Of a stretch of DNA of 64,000 nt, positions 28,858-37,075 are shown piece after piece. Source of the DNA: Saprospiraceae bacterium. Its GTDB lineage: Bacteria; Bacteroidota; Bacteroidia; Chitinophagales; Saprospiraceae. The stretch lies in NCBI GenBank assembly GCA_028280415.1, contig JANQLV010000047.1:62001-126000 (forward strand), read 5' to 3'. The translations under genes and the position numbers were made by a program. The notes beneath the pieces are model-generated. The model was not told the DNA's origin. It ran no database searches and worked only from the letters and a program-made list of their open reading frames with translations. The number at the start of each line of letters is the position of its first letter. Position 1 is the first letter of the stretch.

Positions 28858-29691
28858 TTAAATCTCACATTCACAATTGCTGTTAATCGTTCCCGGTGTG
28901 TTCATTATGAAACAGTCATCACCGATATTGGCCTGTATATCCGGGCAGTCATACTCTTCAAGTTCACATTCGCAATTATTATTAACTGTACCTGCTCCGC
29001 CCGCAGGAGTTGAACAATCATCTCCAATATTCAAGCCCAGGTTCGGACAATCTACTCCTGAGTTCATTACACATTCGCAATTGGCATCAACAACTCCGAT
29101 AACGCCTAATGCCGTAACACAATCATCGCCAATATTCAAGCCTATATCCGGGCAGTCCACTGCTCCATTTTCTTCGCATTCGCAATTAGCATTAACCGTT
29201 CCGGCATTGCCCGAAGGAGTTGAACAATCATCTCCGATATTTAGGGAGATATCCGGACAATCATATTGAACGACCATTTCGCATTCACAATTGGCATTGA
29301 CGACTCCAATGGTATTTTGTATAATACAATCGTCTCCGATGTTAGCTTGCAAATCCTCACAATCGTAAGTGCCTGATTCAATTTCGCATTCACAATCCTG
29401 GTTAATCGTTCCTGTTTGCCCCATAGGGTTCGAACAATCATCTCCAATATTGGCTTGTAAATCCTCACAATCATAGGTGTTTGCAAAATCACATTCACAA
29501 TCATCATTAACAATTCCTATCATTCCAGCGGCCGTCGTACAGGTGTCTCCGATATTTAGCTGAATGTTTTCACAATCAAATAGTGGAGTCAATGTTGTTT
29601 CATCAATGTTTTCCTTGTTACAAGAGCTCAGCACCACCGTACATAGGGCAAGTGCAATAAAACAAAGTTTTAAAAGGTTACTTATATTCAT
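28858..29691 (-). CDS. Lipoprotein made of seven cysteine-rich repeats
   Basis: A 277-residue predicted lipoprotein with lipobox LSSC (Cys24) and a short linker. From residue 39 to the end it has seven repeats of 30-36 residues: DCPDIxLNIGDDC, then a variable 8-10 residue segment, then G(T/V)(V/I)NxNCECE. Each repeat has four cysteines, 28 in all, and acidic DxxDDC positions that could bind calcium or form disulfides. Similar DC..NIGDxC..NCxC units occur in other Bacteroidota surface proteins, where their role is not known. Located upstream of the ECF sigma gene, in the same direction. No enzyme domain is present. Confidence 0.8.
   Translation of the reverse strand: MNISNLLKLCFIALALCTVVLSSCNKENIDETTLTPLFDCENIQLNIGDTCTTAAGMIGIVNDDCECDFANTYDCEDLQANIGDDCSNPMGQTGTINQDCECEIESGTYDCEDLQANIGDDCIIQNTIGVVNANCECEMVVQYDCPDISLNIGDDCSTPSGNAGTVNANCECEENGAVDCPDIGLNIGDDCVTALGVIGVVDANCECVMNSGVDCPNLGLNIGDDCSTPAGGAGTVNNNCECELEEYDCPDIQANIGDDCFIMNTPGTINSNCECEI
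28861..29577 (-). repeat. Seven-unit tandem protein repeat
   Basis: Seven units with lengths of 35, 36, 34, 35, 35, 34 and 30 codons fill residues 39-277 of the lipoprotein. The NIGDDC core is nearly invariant (NIGDTC in unit 1), and the NCECE end is present in most units. The variable middle differs between units, which argues for old duplication with divergence rather than recent slippage. Confidence 0.85.
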
Positions 29692-29726
29692 TTTCAGTTT
29701 TTTTTATTGTTTATAAAAATCTCTGA

Positions 29727-29754
29727 TTGCAATCTATAATAACTTATATCTTTG
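29727..29754 (+). promoter_or_regulatory. Candidate promoter for the thioredoxin-like lipoprotein gene
   Basis: TTG at 29727-29729 is followed after 17 bases by TATCTTTG (29747-29754), matching the Bacteroidota -33/-7 consensus and spacing. It is about 127 bases upstream of the ATG at 29882. A second -7 match (TAATTTTG, 29854-29861) lies nearer the gene but lacks a -33 element. Confidence 0.55.
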
Positions 29755-29881
29755 AAGGAACGCTGATGTGACAGCAATTTCTATTTTTTTAGAATTTTTG
29801 GTTAACATTTTTAAAAAACTGCTTTTTTAAACCCCAAACGGCTTGATTTTCGTTAATTTTGCAAAGAAAATAAACATTCGA

Positions 29882-31309
29882 ATGAAACATTATTATTTAT
29901 TTCTAGCATTTGGCATCCTGTTTTTTGCCTGCCAAAACGATTCAGCAGATAACAAACCGGTCAAACTGGATCAAAAAGTTACATCCGTGATTCAGGGAAC
30001 GATCGTTAATCCCAATTATCCGAATGTAATCGTTGAAAGCATGGGAGAACAGCATACCGCTGCCATCACCAATGGTCAATTTACCCTCAACCTCTTATTG
30101 GATGAGCCGAAAATATATAATATCCGTTATGGACGCAGAACAGGGCAATTATTTATCAATCCCGGAGATTCTGTAAAATTCTCCACCACTGCAAGAGAAT
30201 TTTCACAAGTGATGAATTATAGCGGAGATCGATCTATCGAGAATAATTATTTGACCGAAAAATTCAATAATGACCGGACGGTCAAATCGCTTAAGGTAAA
30301 AACCTATAAGCTGGAAGAGCAGGAATTCATCAATGCCGTGGAAGCTGAGAAGCTGGCGAATCAGCAAAAGTTTGAAGATTTCACCAAAGGAAAAGATATT
30401 GATCCTTTTTTCAAGTTTTTAATGGAATCTGAAATATATTACGAATGGGCTAATGATCGCTTGATTTACCCAAGATATCACCAGTTTTATACAAAAGACC
30501 AATCTTTTGAGGTAAGTCCGGTTTATTATGATTTTCAAAGAGGCATTGATCTGAATGATCCTGCCAAATTGTACTCTCCGAATTTCGTATCCTTTATTTC
30601 TAATTATATAGACACAAAAGTTGCAAAACTACTCGAACAGGAACCGGATATTCAGAATAGAGATGCCGGAGTAGCAAACAGCAAATTCGACATTATTCAA
30701 AAAAGCTTTAGCCAGAAAGAGATTCAGGAATTCCTGATGTATAATACCCTGAAAATGCATATCAAATACGAAGGCGCGAATGGCACGGCGGCTTTATTAG
30801 AAACTTTTGATAAGGTAAACAACAATCTCAACTTCAAAAGAGATATACAAAAGGATTATTCCGTCTGGAAAGATCTGGAAGCCGGAAAGGTTGCCCCAAC
30901 TTTTGCTTATCAGGATATTGATGGTAATATGCATGATATAGCCGATTACAAAGGAAAGTTTATCTACGTTGACATTTGGGCAACCTGGTGCGGACCTTGT
31001 AAAAAGGAATTGCCTTATCTGGAAGCATTACAGGAAGAATACAAAGACAATGACAAAATACTTTTTACCAGTATATCGATCGACAAAGATCGAAGTGCCT
31101 GGGAAAGAATGGTCAAAGATAAAGATATGAAAGGCTTGCAACTGTTTGCGGAAAATGAATGGCGGGCCTCTATTGTCCGCGATTATAAAATTGCTGGTAT
31201 TCCCCGTTTTCTATTGATTGATGATGAGGGGAAAATCATTTCTGCACATGCCCCCAGACCTTCATCCCCAAAAATCAAAGCACAGTTAAAGCGTTTGGTG
31301 GAAGGATAA
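29882..31309 (+). CDS. TlpA-like thioredoxin-fold lipoprotein
   Basis: The ATG at 29882 gives 475 residues with lipobox FFAC (Cys17). A DUF4369-like beta domain follows (about 30-110, with VIQGTIVNPNYPNVIVE), then a helical spacer and a thioredoxin domain (about 335-475). The redox motif WCGPC lies at about residues 369-373 in IWATWCGPCKKELPYLE, and the cis-proline is in IAGIPRFLLID. Proteins of this type act as membrane-anchored periplasmic thiol-disulfide oxidoreductases. It has its own promoter match, and a hairpin with a following T-rich stretch lies after the stop. Confidence 0.9.
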   Translation: MKHYYLFLAFGILFFACQNDSADNKPVKLDQKVTSVIQGTIVNPNYPNVIVESMGEQHTAAITNGQFTLNLLLDEPKIYNIRYGRRTGQLFINPGDSVKFSTTAREFSQVMNYSGDRSIENNYLTEKFNNDRTVKSLKVKTYKLEEQEFINAVEAEKLANQQKFEDFTKGKDIDPFFKFLMESEIYYEWANDRLIYPRYHQFYTKDQSFEVSPVYYDFQRGIDLNDPAKLYSPNFVSFISNYIDTKVAKLLEQEPDIQNRDAGVANSKFDIIQKSFSQKEIQEFLMYNTLKMHIKYEGANGTAALLETFDKVNNNLNFKRDIQKDYSVWKDLEAGKVAPTFAYQDIDGNMHDIADYKGKFIYVDIWATWCGPCKKELPYLEALQEEYKDNDKILFTSISIDKDRSAWERMVKDKDMKGLQLFAENEWRASIVRDYKIAGIPRFLLIDDEGKIISAHAPRPSSPKIKAQLKRLVEG

Positions 31310-31331
31310 GCTTGATTCTGTTTACTCTTTT

Positions 31332-31377
31332 ACAGGCCGATGATCATGCTTTGCGCTGCTAACCGGCCTGTTGTTTT
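31332..31377. terminator. Hairpin between convergent thioredoxin and ligase genes
   Basis: ACAGGCCG (31332-31339) and CGGCCTGT (31364-31371) form an eight-base-pair GC-rich stem with a 24-base loop, followed by TGTTTTCCC. The loop is long for an intrinsic terminator and the T-run is short, but its place between two convergent stop codons fits termination. Confidence 0.45.
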
Positions 31378-31387
31378 CCCGTTGAAC

Positions 31388-32755
31388 TTAAAGCTTCAAT
31401 TTCCCGTTTTCGAGTAGTCCATTAAAAGTCCCGGAGGTCATCAACAATAAATTTCGGTGTTTCCACTTCTGAGCTTTGAGGAATTCGACAAACTTCTTAT
31501 TGTTCGAAAAAACACGGAGATTGGGATGTTTAAAGGCTTTATTGATGTCTTCCGCTTTGATGACCGGGAGGCGTTTCATTTTCAAAGTATGTTTGCTAAA
31601 ATAAACGACTGCTTCATCCGCCAGTTCCATTGTTGCCGCATATTCTTTTAAAAACTTCTTATTCAAACTACTAAACGTGTGCAATTCCACACAGGCCAAA
31701 AGTTGGCGATCCGGGTATTGTCTTTTCACTGCACGGATAGTAGCCCTGACTTTTGAAGGAGCGTGGGCAAAGTCTTGAAAAGCAATAGAGCTTTTTTTCT
31801 CCCAAAGTGTTTGCAGGCGTTTTGCTGCTCCATCAAAACTTTCAATTGCCTTAAAGAAATCTTTGGTTTTTACACCTAACTCCTTACACACCAGATATGC
31901 AGCTTTCAGGTTTTCCATATTGTGTTTGCCAAAAATCCTGAGCGGTAGTGCTTTTTCTTTATCTGTCAGCAGAATCGTTTTTCCATTTTTAATCTTACTA
32001 CTAAAACCCTGATAAGAATGAGTTTTTAGTTTTGGATACTTATCAATCAGCTTAGCCAGTTCTTTATCGTTTTTATAATAAAAGACCATAGCTTTTTTGG
32101 GGATGGTCTGTAAAAAGCGGTTAAACTGTTCTACATATTCTTCAAAACTTGGAAAAACATTGATATGATCCCAGGCAATCCCGGTTATTACTGATATTTG
32201 AGGTTTATAATGCAAAAACTTGGGATTCCGGTCGATTGGTGAAGAAAGGTATTCATCTCCTTCAATCACTATGATCGGCGCATCCGAAAGCTGAACCATA
32301 CGCTCGAATCCCTCCAGTTGCGCTCCGACCAGATAATCAAAGCGCATATCCTTTTTGTACTTCTTCGAGTCGAGGGATTTCAGAACATGCAAAATCATAG
32401 AAGTCGTAGTGGTTTTACCATGACTTCCGGCAATAACCACCCGCTGTTTATTCAGGCTGTGTTGAAAAATGAATTCCGGGTAAGACATCACCCGGAGTTT
32501 TAAATCAAGGGCTTTTTTTAACTCGGGATTATCTTTTCTGGCATGCATTCCCAGGATTACGACATCAATGTCCTTTGATATTTTTTCGGGATACCAACCT
32601 TCTTTGGCTGGTAAGAGTCCTGTTAGCTTAAGGCGATCTCTGGCTGGATTGTAAATTTCGTCATCCGAACCGGATACGGTATGATGATTGTAATGTAAGG
32701 CTAGAGCCAGGTTATGCATTGCACTACCTCCAATAGCGATCAAATGTATTCGCAT
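31388..32755 (-). CDS. mpl: Mpl-type peptidoglycan recycling ligase
   Basis: A 455-residue Mur-ligase-family protein. The N-terminal Rossmann motif IGGSAMHNLALAL, the ATP-binding P-loop GSHGKTTTTSM, the IEGDEYLSS block, and the central-domain FGKHNMENLKAA match Mpl (UDP-N-acetylmuramate:L-alanyl-gamma-D-glutamyl-meso-diaminopimelate ligase). Mpl attaches a recycled tripeptide to UDP-N-acetylmuramate in the cytoplasm. Length (about 450) also fits. MurC is the main alternative, but the SDDEIYNPARDRL region and overall pattern favour Mpl. The start is divergent from the micro-lipoprotein gene. Confidence 0.88.
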   Translation of the reverse strand: MRIHLIAIGGSAMHNLALALHYNHHTVSGSDDEIYNPARDRLKLTGLLPAKEGWYPEKISKDIDVVILGMHARKDNPELKKALDLKLRVMSYPEFIFQHSLNKQRVVIAGSHGKTTTTSMILHVLKSLDSKKYKKDMRFDYLVGAQLEGFERMVQLSDAPIIVIEGDEYLSSPIDRNPKFLHYKPQISVITGIAWDHINVFPSFEEYVEQFNRFLQTIPKKAMVFYYKNDKELAKLIDKYPKLKTHSYQGFSSKIKNGKTILLTDKEKALPLRIFGKHNMENLKAAYLVCKELGVKTKDFFKAIESFDGAAKRLQTLWEKKSSIAFQDFAHAPSKVRATIRAVKRQYPDRQLLACVELHTFSSLNKKFLKEYAATMELADEAVVYFSKHTLKMKRLPVIKAEDINKAFKHPNLRVFSNNKKFVEFLKAQKWKHRNLLLMTSGTFNGLLENGKLKL

Positions 32756-32848
32756 TTAAAAGGGTTTAAGGCCAGCAAATATAGAAAAACATCAAATAGC
32801 GGACAGCATTCTCTAAATACTAAGGGGTAAAAAAATAACGTTTTAGGG

Positions 32849-32881
32849 TTTTGCCTTGTTATATTATTATATTTAACTTTG
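32849..32881 (+). promoter_or_regulatory. Promoter of the micro-lipoprotein/YtxJ unit
   Basis: TTTTG (32849-32853) is followed after 20 bases by TAACTTTG (32874-32881), a full match in both sequence and spacing to the Bacteroidota promoter consensus. The expected start of transcription is about 35 bases upstream of the ATG at 32924. Confidence 0.7.
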
Positions 32882-32923
32882 TATCCGATACAAAACTGTA
32901 TCTTCAAAACAAAAATTCTTAAA

Positions 32924-33088
32924 ATGAATTCTAGAATTATCAAAAAAGTAATTCCATTTGTTATCCTTTTAGCTGCAATTGCTACTTTTAGTTCCTGTAA
33001 TCGAGGAATGGGATGTCCTTCTTTTTCTGTTGACCAGGTAGTCAAAGTAGTAGATAATGTATCTTCTGCCGTAATCACAAAAGAATAA
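32924..33088 (+). CDS. Micro-lipoprotein of 54 residues
   Basis: The ATG at 32924 encodes 54 residues. After KKVIPFVILLAAIATF there is a lipobox FSSC (Cys25), leaving a mature peptide of only about 30 residues (CNRGMGCPSFSVDQ, then a short amphipathic tail). The GMGCP element carries a second cysteine. A full promoter match lies just upstream, and the stop is two bases before the YtxJ start, so this is a real gene in a two-gene operon. Short lipoproteins with this type of ending occur in Bacteroidota without a known role. Link to thiol redox control is inferred only from the operon. Confidence 0.75.
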   Translation: MNSRIIKKVIPFVILLAAIATFSSCNRGMGCPSFSVDQVVKVVDNVSSAVITKE

Positions 33089-33090
33089 TA

Positions 33091-33447
33091 TTGGAAAAAT
33101 TTAGCTGGATCTTATTGGAGCGTACCAATCAACTGGACGACCTAGTAGAACGCTCCTACTCCACTCCCTGTCTCATTTTCAAGCATAGCACCAAGTGCTT
33201 TATTAGCGACGTTGCACTGAGAAGACTAGAGCAAAAATGGTCAAAGTTTATTCCCCCGGGTAGTATTTCAACGTATTTTGTTGATGCCATCGCCCATCGG
33301 AAAGTGTCTAAAGGTATTTGTCAGGTATTCGAAGAAAACCACGAAACACCACAGATTCTTTTGATTGAAAAGGGGGAATGTATCCTGGAAGCTTCGAATA
33401 TGGACATCCACGCCGAAGAGATTGCAGAAATGCTGGAAGAAGTCTAA
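33091..33447 (+). CDS. ytxJ: YtxJ-family bacillithiol-system redox protein
   Basis: A 118-residue thioredoxin-fold protein starting at TTG 33091, two bases after the lipoprotein stop; no other usable start exists before residue 100. The family signature LIFKHSTKCFISDVALRRLE (about 28-47) contains one reactive cysteine (KCFIS), as in YtxJ/BrxC monothiol bacilliredoxins, which remove bacillithiol from modified protein thiols. The late TPQILLIEKGE matches the cis-proline strand. Together with bshC this supports bacillithiol-based redox control. The TTG start probably lowers expression and couples it to the lipoprotein. Confidence 0.87.
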   Translation: MEKFSWILLERTNQLDDLVERSYSTPCLIFKHSTKCFISDVALRRLEQKWSKFIPPGSISTYFVDAIAHRKVSKGICQVFEENHETPQILLIEKGECILEASNMDIHAEEIAEMLEEV

Positions 33448-33488
33448 GGCTTGTTTTGTTTCCAAACTGATTTGATCTGTTGGATAAT

Positions 33489-35939
33489 TCAATAGCTAAA
33501 CCTCAGCCGGAACCGGTAGGCCAGATTTTCCTTGTAATCATCAAAAGCATAAGCTCCTGTACGATAGTACACACCCATCCCTACTCCAAGATACATTAAG
33601 TTAAAATAATTGAATCGGAGCAGATTATCAATCTGCAAGCCCGTTTCATAATAACCTTTTTCCATTGTTTGAAAATCGATGAGTTGATGCATTTCGGGTT
33701 GATCCAGCATGCCAAAACCGACATTTTGAATCACAGATATCTCGGGTTTCCAGTTTTTTATTTTTAAAAGGTGGCTTTCAAAATTATGCTTGAAGAAAAG
33801 ATGAACAAAGCGATCGGAAAGAAACTCGTATAAATCCATAGTCTGAAAAACATAATCCACTTCGAGCCATTGAAAACCGCGTCCAATTCCTCCCGAGCCA
33901 AATAATTTACTAAAAATTACTTCTCCCTGAGTCCATCCTCCTTCCAGACGAATTTCGGTAGTTCCCAAATGAGGTGTTCGGAAATTATCTTCAATAGAGA
34001 CGAGTAATTTTTGATAATCAAAATCGCCATCCAAAAAACCTTCCAGGCCCTTGCGATAGGAAAGGAAAATCTCCGGATAATCTGAACTAACCGTTTCCGT
34101 TCCCATGAATCTAATTATCTTCTCATTAAACCGGAATCTTATATCCAGGCCAATTTCGGCAAAATTAAATCCGGTGTTTCCAATATCCGTACCTGCCAAA
34201 CGATAAGCATATAAAGGACTAAGCCGGGATTGGTCCAGAGACAAATTGAAAGATGCATAGCCAAGCCCTTTCCCGGCAAGGCTAATCCTGTGATTCCGTA
34301 TGTTATCCATCCGTCCTGCAAAGATCCGCCTGGTAAAAACAGAGTTATTAATCTGAAAATCTGCTACGGAAGGTTCTCTGATTTCATCCCTGAAATCATA
34401 TCTGAGTCTCAACCTGTCTCTGGGAAGCAAATTCAGCTGTAAATATCCGCCGTACTTCCAAGCCTCATCTTTAAATCCGTAACCGCCAAAAGCACCTATT
34501 TCGAAAAACTTGCTTAACCGATCATTCGTAGCCAGCCCCAGTCCAAGTCTTGTGCCTTCAAAGTCGTTAAAATTGAGTACACGAGTGAGTAGTATATCGG
34601 CTTTTCCAATTGGCAGGCGTCCATTGGCCAATGATTCCGTCAGATTCAGATACAGGTCAAAATTCTTTTTCGCTCCAAGTGAATCCATAAAACTGTAGGT
34701 TTGCTTTTCTTTTTCTGTCAAAGCCTTGTATCGGTATCTGTTCCAGATAGAATCTTTTCGTGTACTGGCATCCTTAATGCTATATGCTTCACTGTAACGA
34801 AAATCTTTTTTCTTCAATTCCGGCTCCAATACCACCTCATCGATATAACTCTTTCCGGTTATTCTCATGCCGATTAGTTTATGTGGATATTTAGTAGCTT
34901 CAATTTCAAAATTGAGCTGTTGGGGAAACCATTGACGATTATCTAGAAAAGCATAGCTCTGCTCAATTACCATTCTTATAAAAGATTTATCATAAGGACG
35001 GGCAATAACATTTTGAATCGCAAAAGAATTGGAATTGATATAAAGCAGACCTTCCAGGCCTTCAAAATTTTTTCCTTTACGAGGATGATAAGAAATTATG
35101 AAAACGGTATCCTGGTTTTGAAAGAGGCTATCTTCTAGATTAAAAAAGTACTTTTTGGTACTTCCCGGACTAATCGGATTCAGATAAGCCTTGTCCAGTA
35201 TTTCCAGATAAGTATTGTAAAAAGAAAAAGGTTGAATATCGTTAGCCAGAGCTACAAAACTGGGATGTTTAAATCCGGAAACCCGGTTATGGATGACTTT
35301 GTCTTTGGTTTTATCCGGTTTTAAAAACTGGCGTTCACTCAGGGATTCCATCAACAGCAGATGTCTTTCCTCCGTATTTTTGCGCAGCTGATTGAATCTT
35401 TTAATTCTCTGTTGTCTAAGGCTATTCTCTGAAGTGTCCCCTTTTTCTTCAATGAAGGCTTCAAATTCTTTTTCATTGGGCAAAAGTTCAACAATGAGCT
35501 TATTATAAACCTGACATTGATAGGCACCCAAATATTCGGGTTGATTAATTTTTCGGTTGCGAATAGCATTTCGAATAATTCTGTGCGCAGGGTTCTCCCC
35601 GGCCACTACCAATGCCTCCGGAAGATCGGCAGCTATAGATTTCAAAACTATCCTGAGATTGGTTTCCCCTGGCTGTAGTTCATAAATCAATGTTTCAAAA
35701 CCAACATAACTAAAAGTAAGAGAAGGGATGGCAGCATTTGATTCAATCCTGAAACGACCATTTATATCCGTCGTTATTCCCTGTCCGTTTTGATCACCAA
35801 TCAAAATATTAACAAAAGCAAGTTCTTCTTTTTTTTCATCTACAACTATTCCTTCAAGCAAAGTCTCTTGTCCAATCACTCCAATTATATAAAACAGGGA
35901 AAAACAAATAGCCAGAAAAGATCGATTCATCAGCTTCAT
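33489..35939 (-). CDS. DUF5686 and carboxypeptidase-regulatory-like domain outer membrane protein
   Basis: The protein has 816 residues. A signal peptide (ends VIGQ) is followed by a CarboxypepD_reg-like domain (about 25-110, with LEGIVVDEKKEELAFVNI and SYVGFETLIYE). DUF5686 follows from about residue 120 (AHRIIRNAIRNRKIN, then YQCQVYNKL) and continues into a C-terminal barrel (last strand YRFRLRFSY). Members are large TonB-receptor-sized proteins without a plug domain. They are common in Bacteroidota and have no established function. An ATG nine bases downstream (35930) is an alternative start. Convergent with ytxJ. Confidence 0.87.
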   Translation of the reverse strand: MKLMNRSFLAICFSLFYIIGVIGQETLLEGIVVDEKKEELAFVNILIGDQNGQGITTDINGRFRIESNAAIPSLTFSYVGFETLIYELQPGETNLRIVLKSIAADLPEALVVAGENPAHRIIRNAIRNRKINQPEYLGAYQCQVYNKLIVELLPNEKEFEAFIEEKGDTSENSLRQQRIKRFNQLRKNTEERHLLLMESLSERQFLKPDKTKDKVIHNRVSGFKHPSFVALANDIQPFSFYNTYLEILDKAYLNPISPGSTKKYFFNLEDSLFQNQDTVFIISYHPRKGKNFEGLEGLLYINSNSFAIQNVIARPYDKSFIRMVIEQSYAFLDNRQWFPQQLNFEIEATKYPHKLIGMRITGKSYIDEVVLEPELKKKDFRYSEAYSIKDASTRKDSIWNRYRYKALTEKEKQTYSFMDSLGAKKNFDLYLNLTESLANGRLPIGKADILLTRVLNFNDFEGTRLGLGLATNDRLSKFFEIGAFGGYGFKDEAWKYGGYLQLNLLPRDRLRLRYDFRDEIREPSVADFQINNSVFTRRIFAGRMDNIRNHRISLAGKGLGYASFNLSLDQSRLSPLYAYRLAGTDIGNTGFNFAEIGLDIRFRFNEKIIRFMGTETVSSDYPEIFLSYRKGLEGFLDGDFDYQKLLVSIEDNFRTPHLGTTEIRLEGGWTQGEVIFSKLFGSGGIGRGFQWLEVDYVFQTMDLYEFLSDRFVHLFFKHNFESHLLKIKNWKPEISVIQNVGFGMLDQPEMHQLIDFQTMEKGYYETGLQIDNLLRFNYFNLMYLGVGMGVYYRTGAYAFDDYKENLAYRFRLRFSY

Positions 35940-36393
35940 ATTTTAAGCAAAAACATTAGCAATATATCAGGTGTTATCAAGCAATTAAGCACAATAAAAA
36001 TAAAATTATCGAGTTTGTTTCCACTGAACTAGCCCGACATTGTATCTTTGGCAAGATAGATCAAATATATTCAAGAAAAAAGGCTAAAACAGCTAATAAA
36101 ATTGTTTAACCCAAAACCTCAAGTGTTAAGAAGAAAAGTTAAAACTTCAATGGTCCAAGCGGCTAAAAATCACCATTTTATATAATGGTTAAAATTTCAT
36201 TTTCCAAATTGTTAAGAAAAATTAACAGCCTTGATCGCTCACAAAAATCCTCTTTTTCTAAATATTGTCAGCAAAGGAAAATTTGTCATTAAACCCGAAT
36301 ACTTCAAAATGGCTGAGATAGAGCAAGAAGATACGTATAAGCACTGATGTTTGGAACAAGGTGTCCTAAAGGGTGATCTATTCTTTATCGTAT
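35940..36393. other. Long divergent intergenic region upstream of DUF5686 and mnmD
   Basis: The region has 454 bases and no confirmed gene. It holds a minus-strand -7 box TATATTTG (36062-36069) suited to the DUF5686 gene and a plus-strand TATCTTTG (36043-36050), about 340 bases before mnmD. It also holds a weak hairpin (36172-36189). Close to mnmD, a 12-codon frame (ATG 36309) ends in TGA overlapping ATG 36347 (TGATG). The nine-codon frame from there ends in TGA overlapping GTG 36373, a possible mnmD start. These could be leader peptides, but evidence is thin. Confidence 0.35.
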
Positions 36394-37065
36394 ATGAAGG
36401 AAGATAAAATATATATAACAGCAGACGGTTCTCACTCTATTCAATCGGCTGAGTTTGAGGTAAGTTACCATTCGAAATATGGTGCCATTCAGGAAGCTTA
36501 TCATGTCTTCATCAATGCCGCGCTCAGATTCAAAGCCGTTATTCAAAAAGACATCAGCATTTTAGAAGTTGGTTTTGGAACCGGACTCAATGCTTTTGTT
36601 ACACTGCTAGAGGCTTTAAAACGAAATATAAACATTTCCTATACAGGTCTGGAGGCTTTTCCAATTAGTATTGAACATGCGACTAGCCTGAACTACCCAA
36701 AACTTTTAGATCAGACACAGGAGCAGCTGTTTTTAGAAATGCATCGTTCCGCCTGGAATACCCCAATAACTTTACACGAACAATTCCTTTTTGAAAAGCA
36801 GTTAGTCAAAATCGAATCCATTGATTTCCGGGAACAGTTTGATATCATTTATTTCGATGCATTTGCTCCAGGTGCACAACCGGAACTATGGACCGCCGAG
36901 GTCATGGAAAAGATGTATCAGGCACTCAAAGAAAACGGGATACTGACTACCTATTGTGCAAAGGGTTCGGTAAAACGTACCTTAAAAAAAGTGGGTTTTA
37001 CAATCGAGGCATTGCCCGGGCCACCAGGCAAGAGGGAGATGACGCGGGCTCTGAAAATACCTTGA
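36394..37065 (+). CDS. mnmD: tRNA U34 methyltransferase MnmD
   Basis: The ATG at 36394 gives 223 residues starting MKEDKIYITADGSHS; a GTG at 36373 would add seven. MnmD is the stand-alone version of the methyltransferase half of MnmC and adds the methyl group that completes mnm5(s2)U at wobble position 34. Motifs: SAM-binding VGFGTGLNAF (about 58-67), FDIIYFDAFAPG with the DAFAP catalytic block, LTTYCAKGSVKR and the ending GPPGKREMTRA. The N-terminal DGSHS and YHSKYGAIQEAYHVF blocks confirm the family. The gene stands alone and converges on the OmpA-family gene with only ten bases between stops. Confidence 0.93.
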   Translation: MKEDKIYITADGSHSIQSAEFEVSYHSKYGAIQEAYHVFINAALRFKAVIQKDISILEVGFGTGLNAFVTLLEALKRNINISYTGLEAFPISIEHATSLNYPKLLDQTQEQLFLEMHRSAWNTPITLHEQFLFEKQLVKIESIDFREQFDIIYFDAFAPGAQPELWTAEVMEKMYQALKENGILTTYCAKGSVKRTLKKVGFTIEALPGPPGKREMTRALKIP

Positions 37066-37075
37066 AAATCATTTG

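Noticed and set aside
28861-29577. Evenly spaced repeats of about 100 bp that might suggest a CRISPR-like array
   Set aside because: They are in-frame protein repeats inside a lipoprotein gene, with codon-level divergence and no palindromic repeat unit.
36309-36407. Possible TGA readthrough joining two frames before mnmD
   Set aside because: The frame after the TGA is short and overlaps mnmD out of frame, with no selenocysteine-type structure; overlap coupling explains it better.
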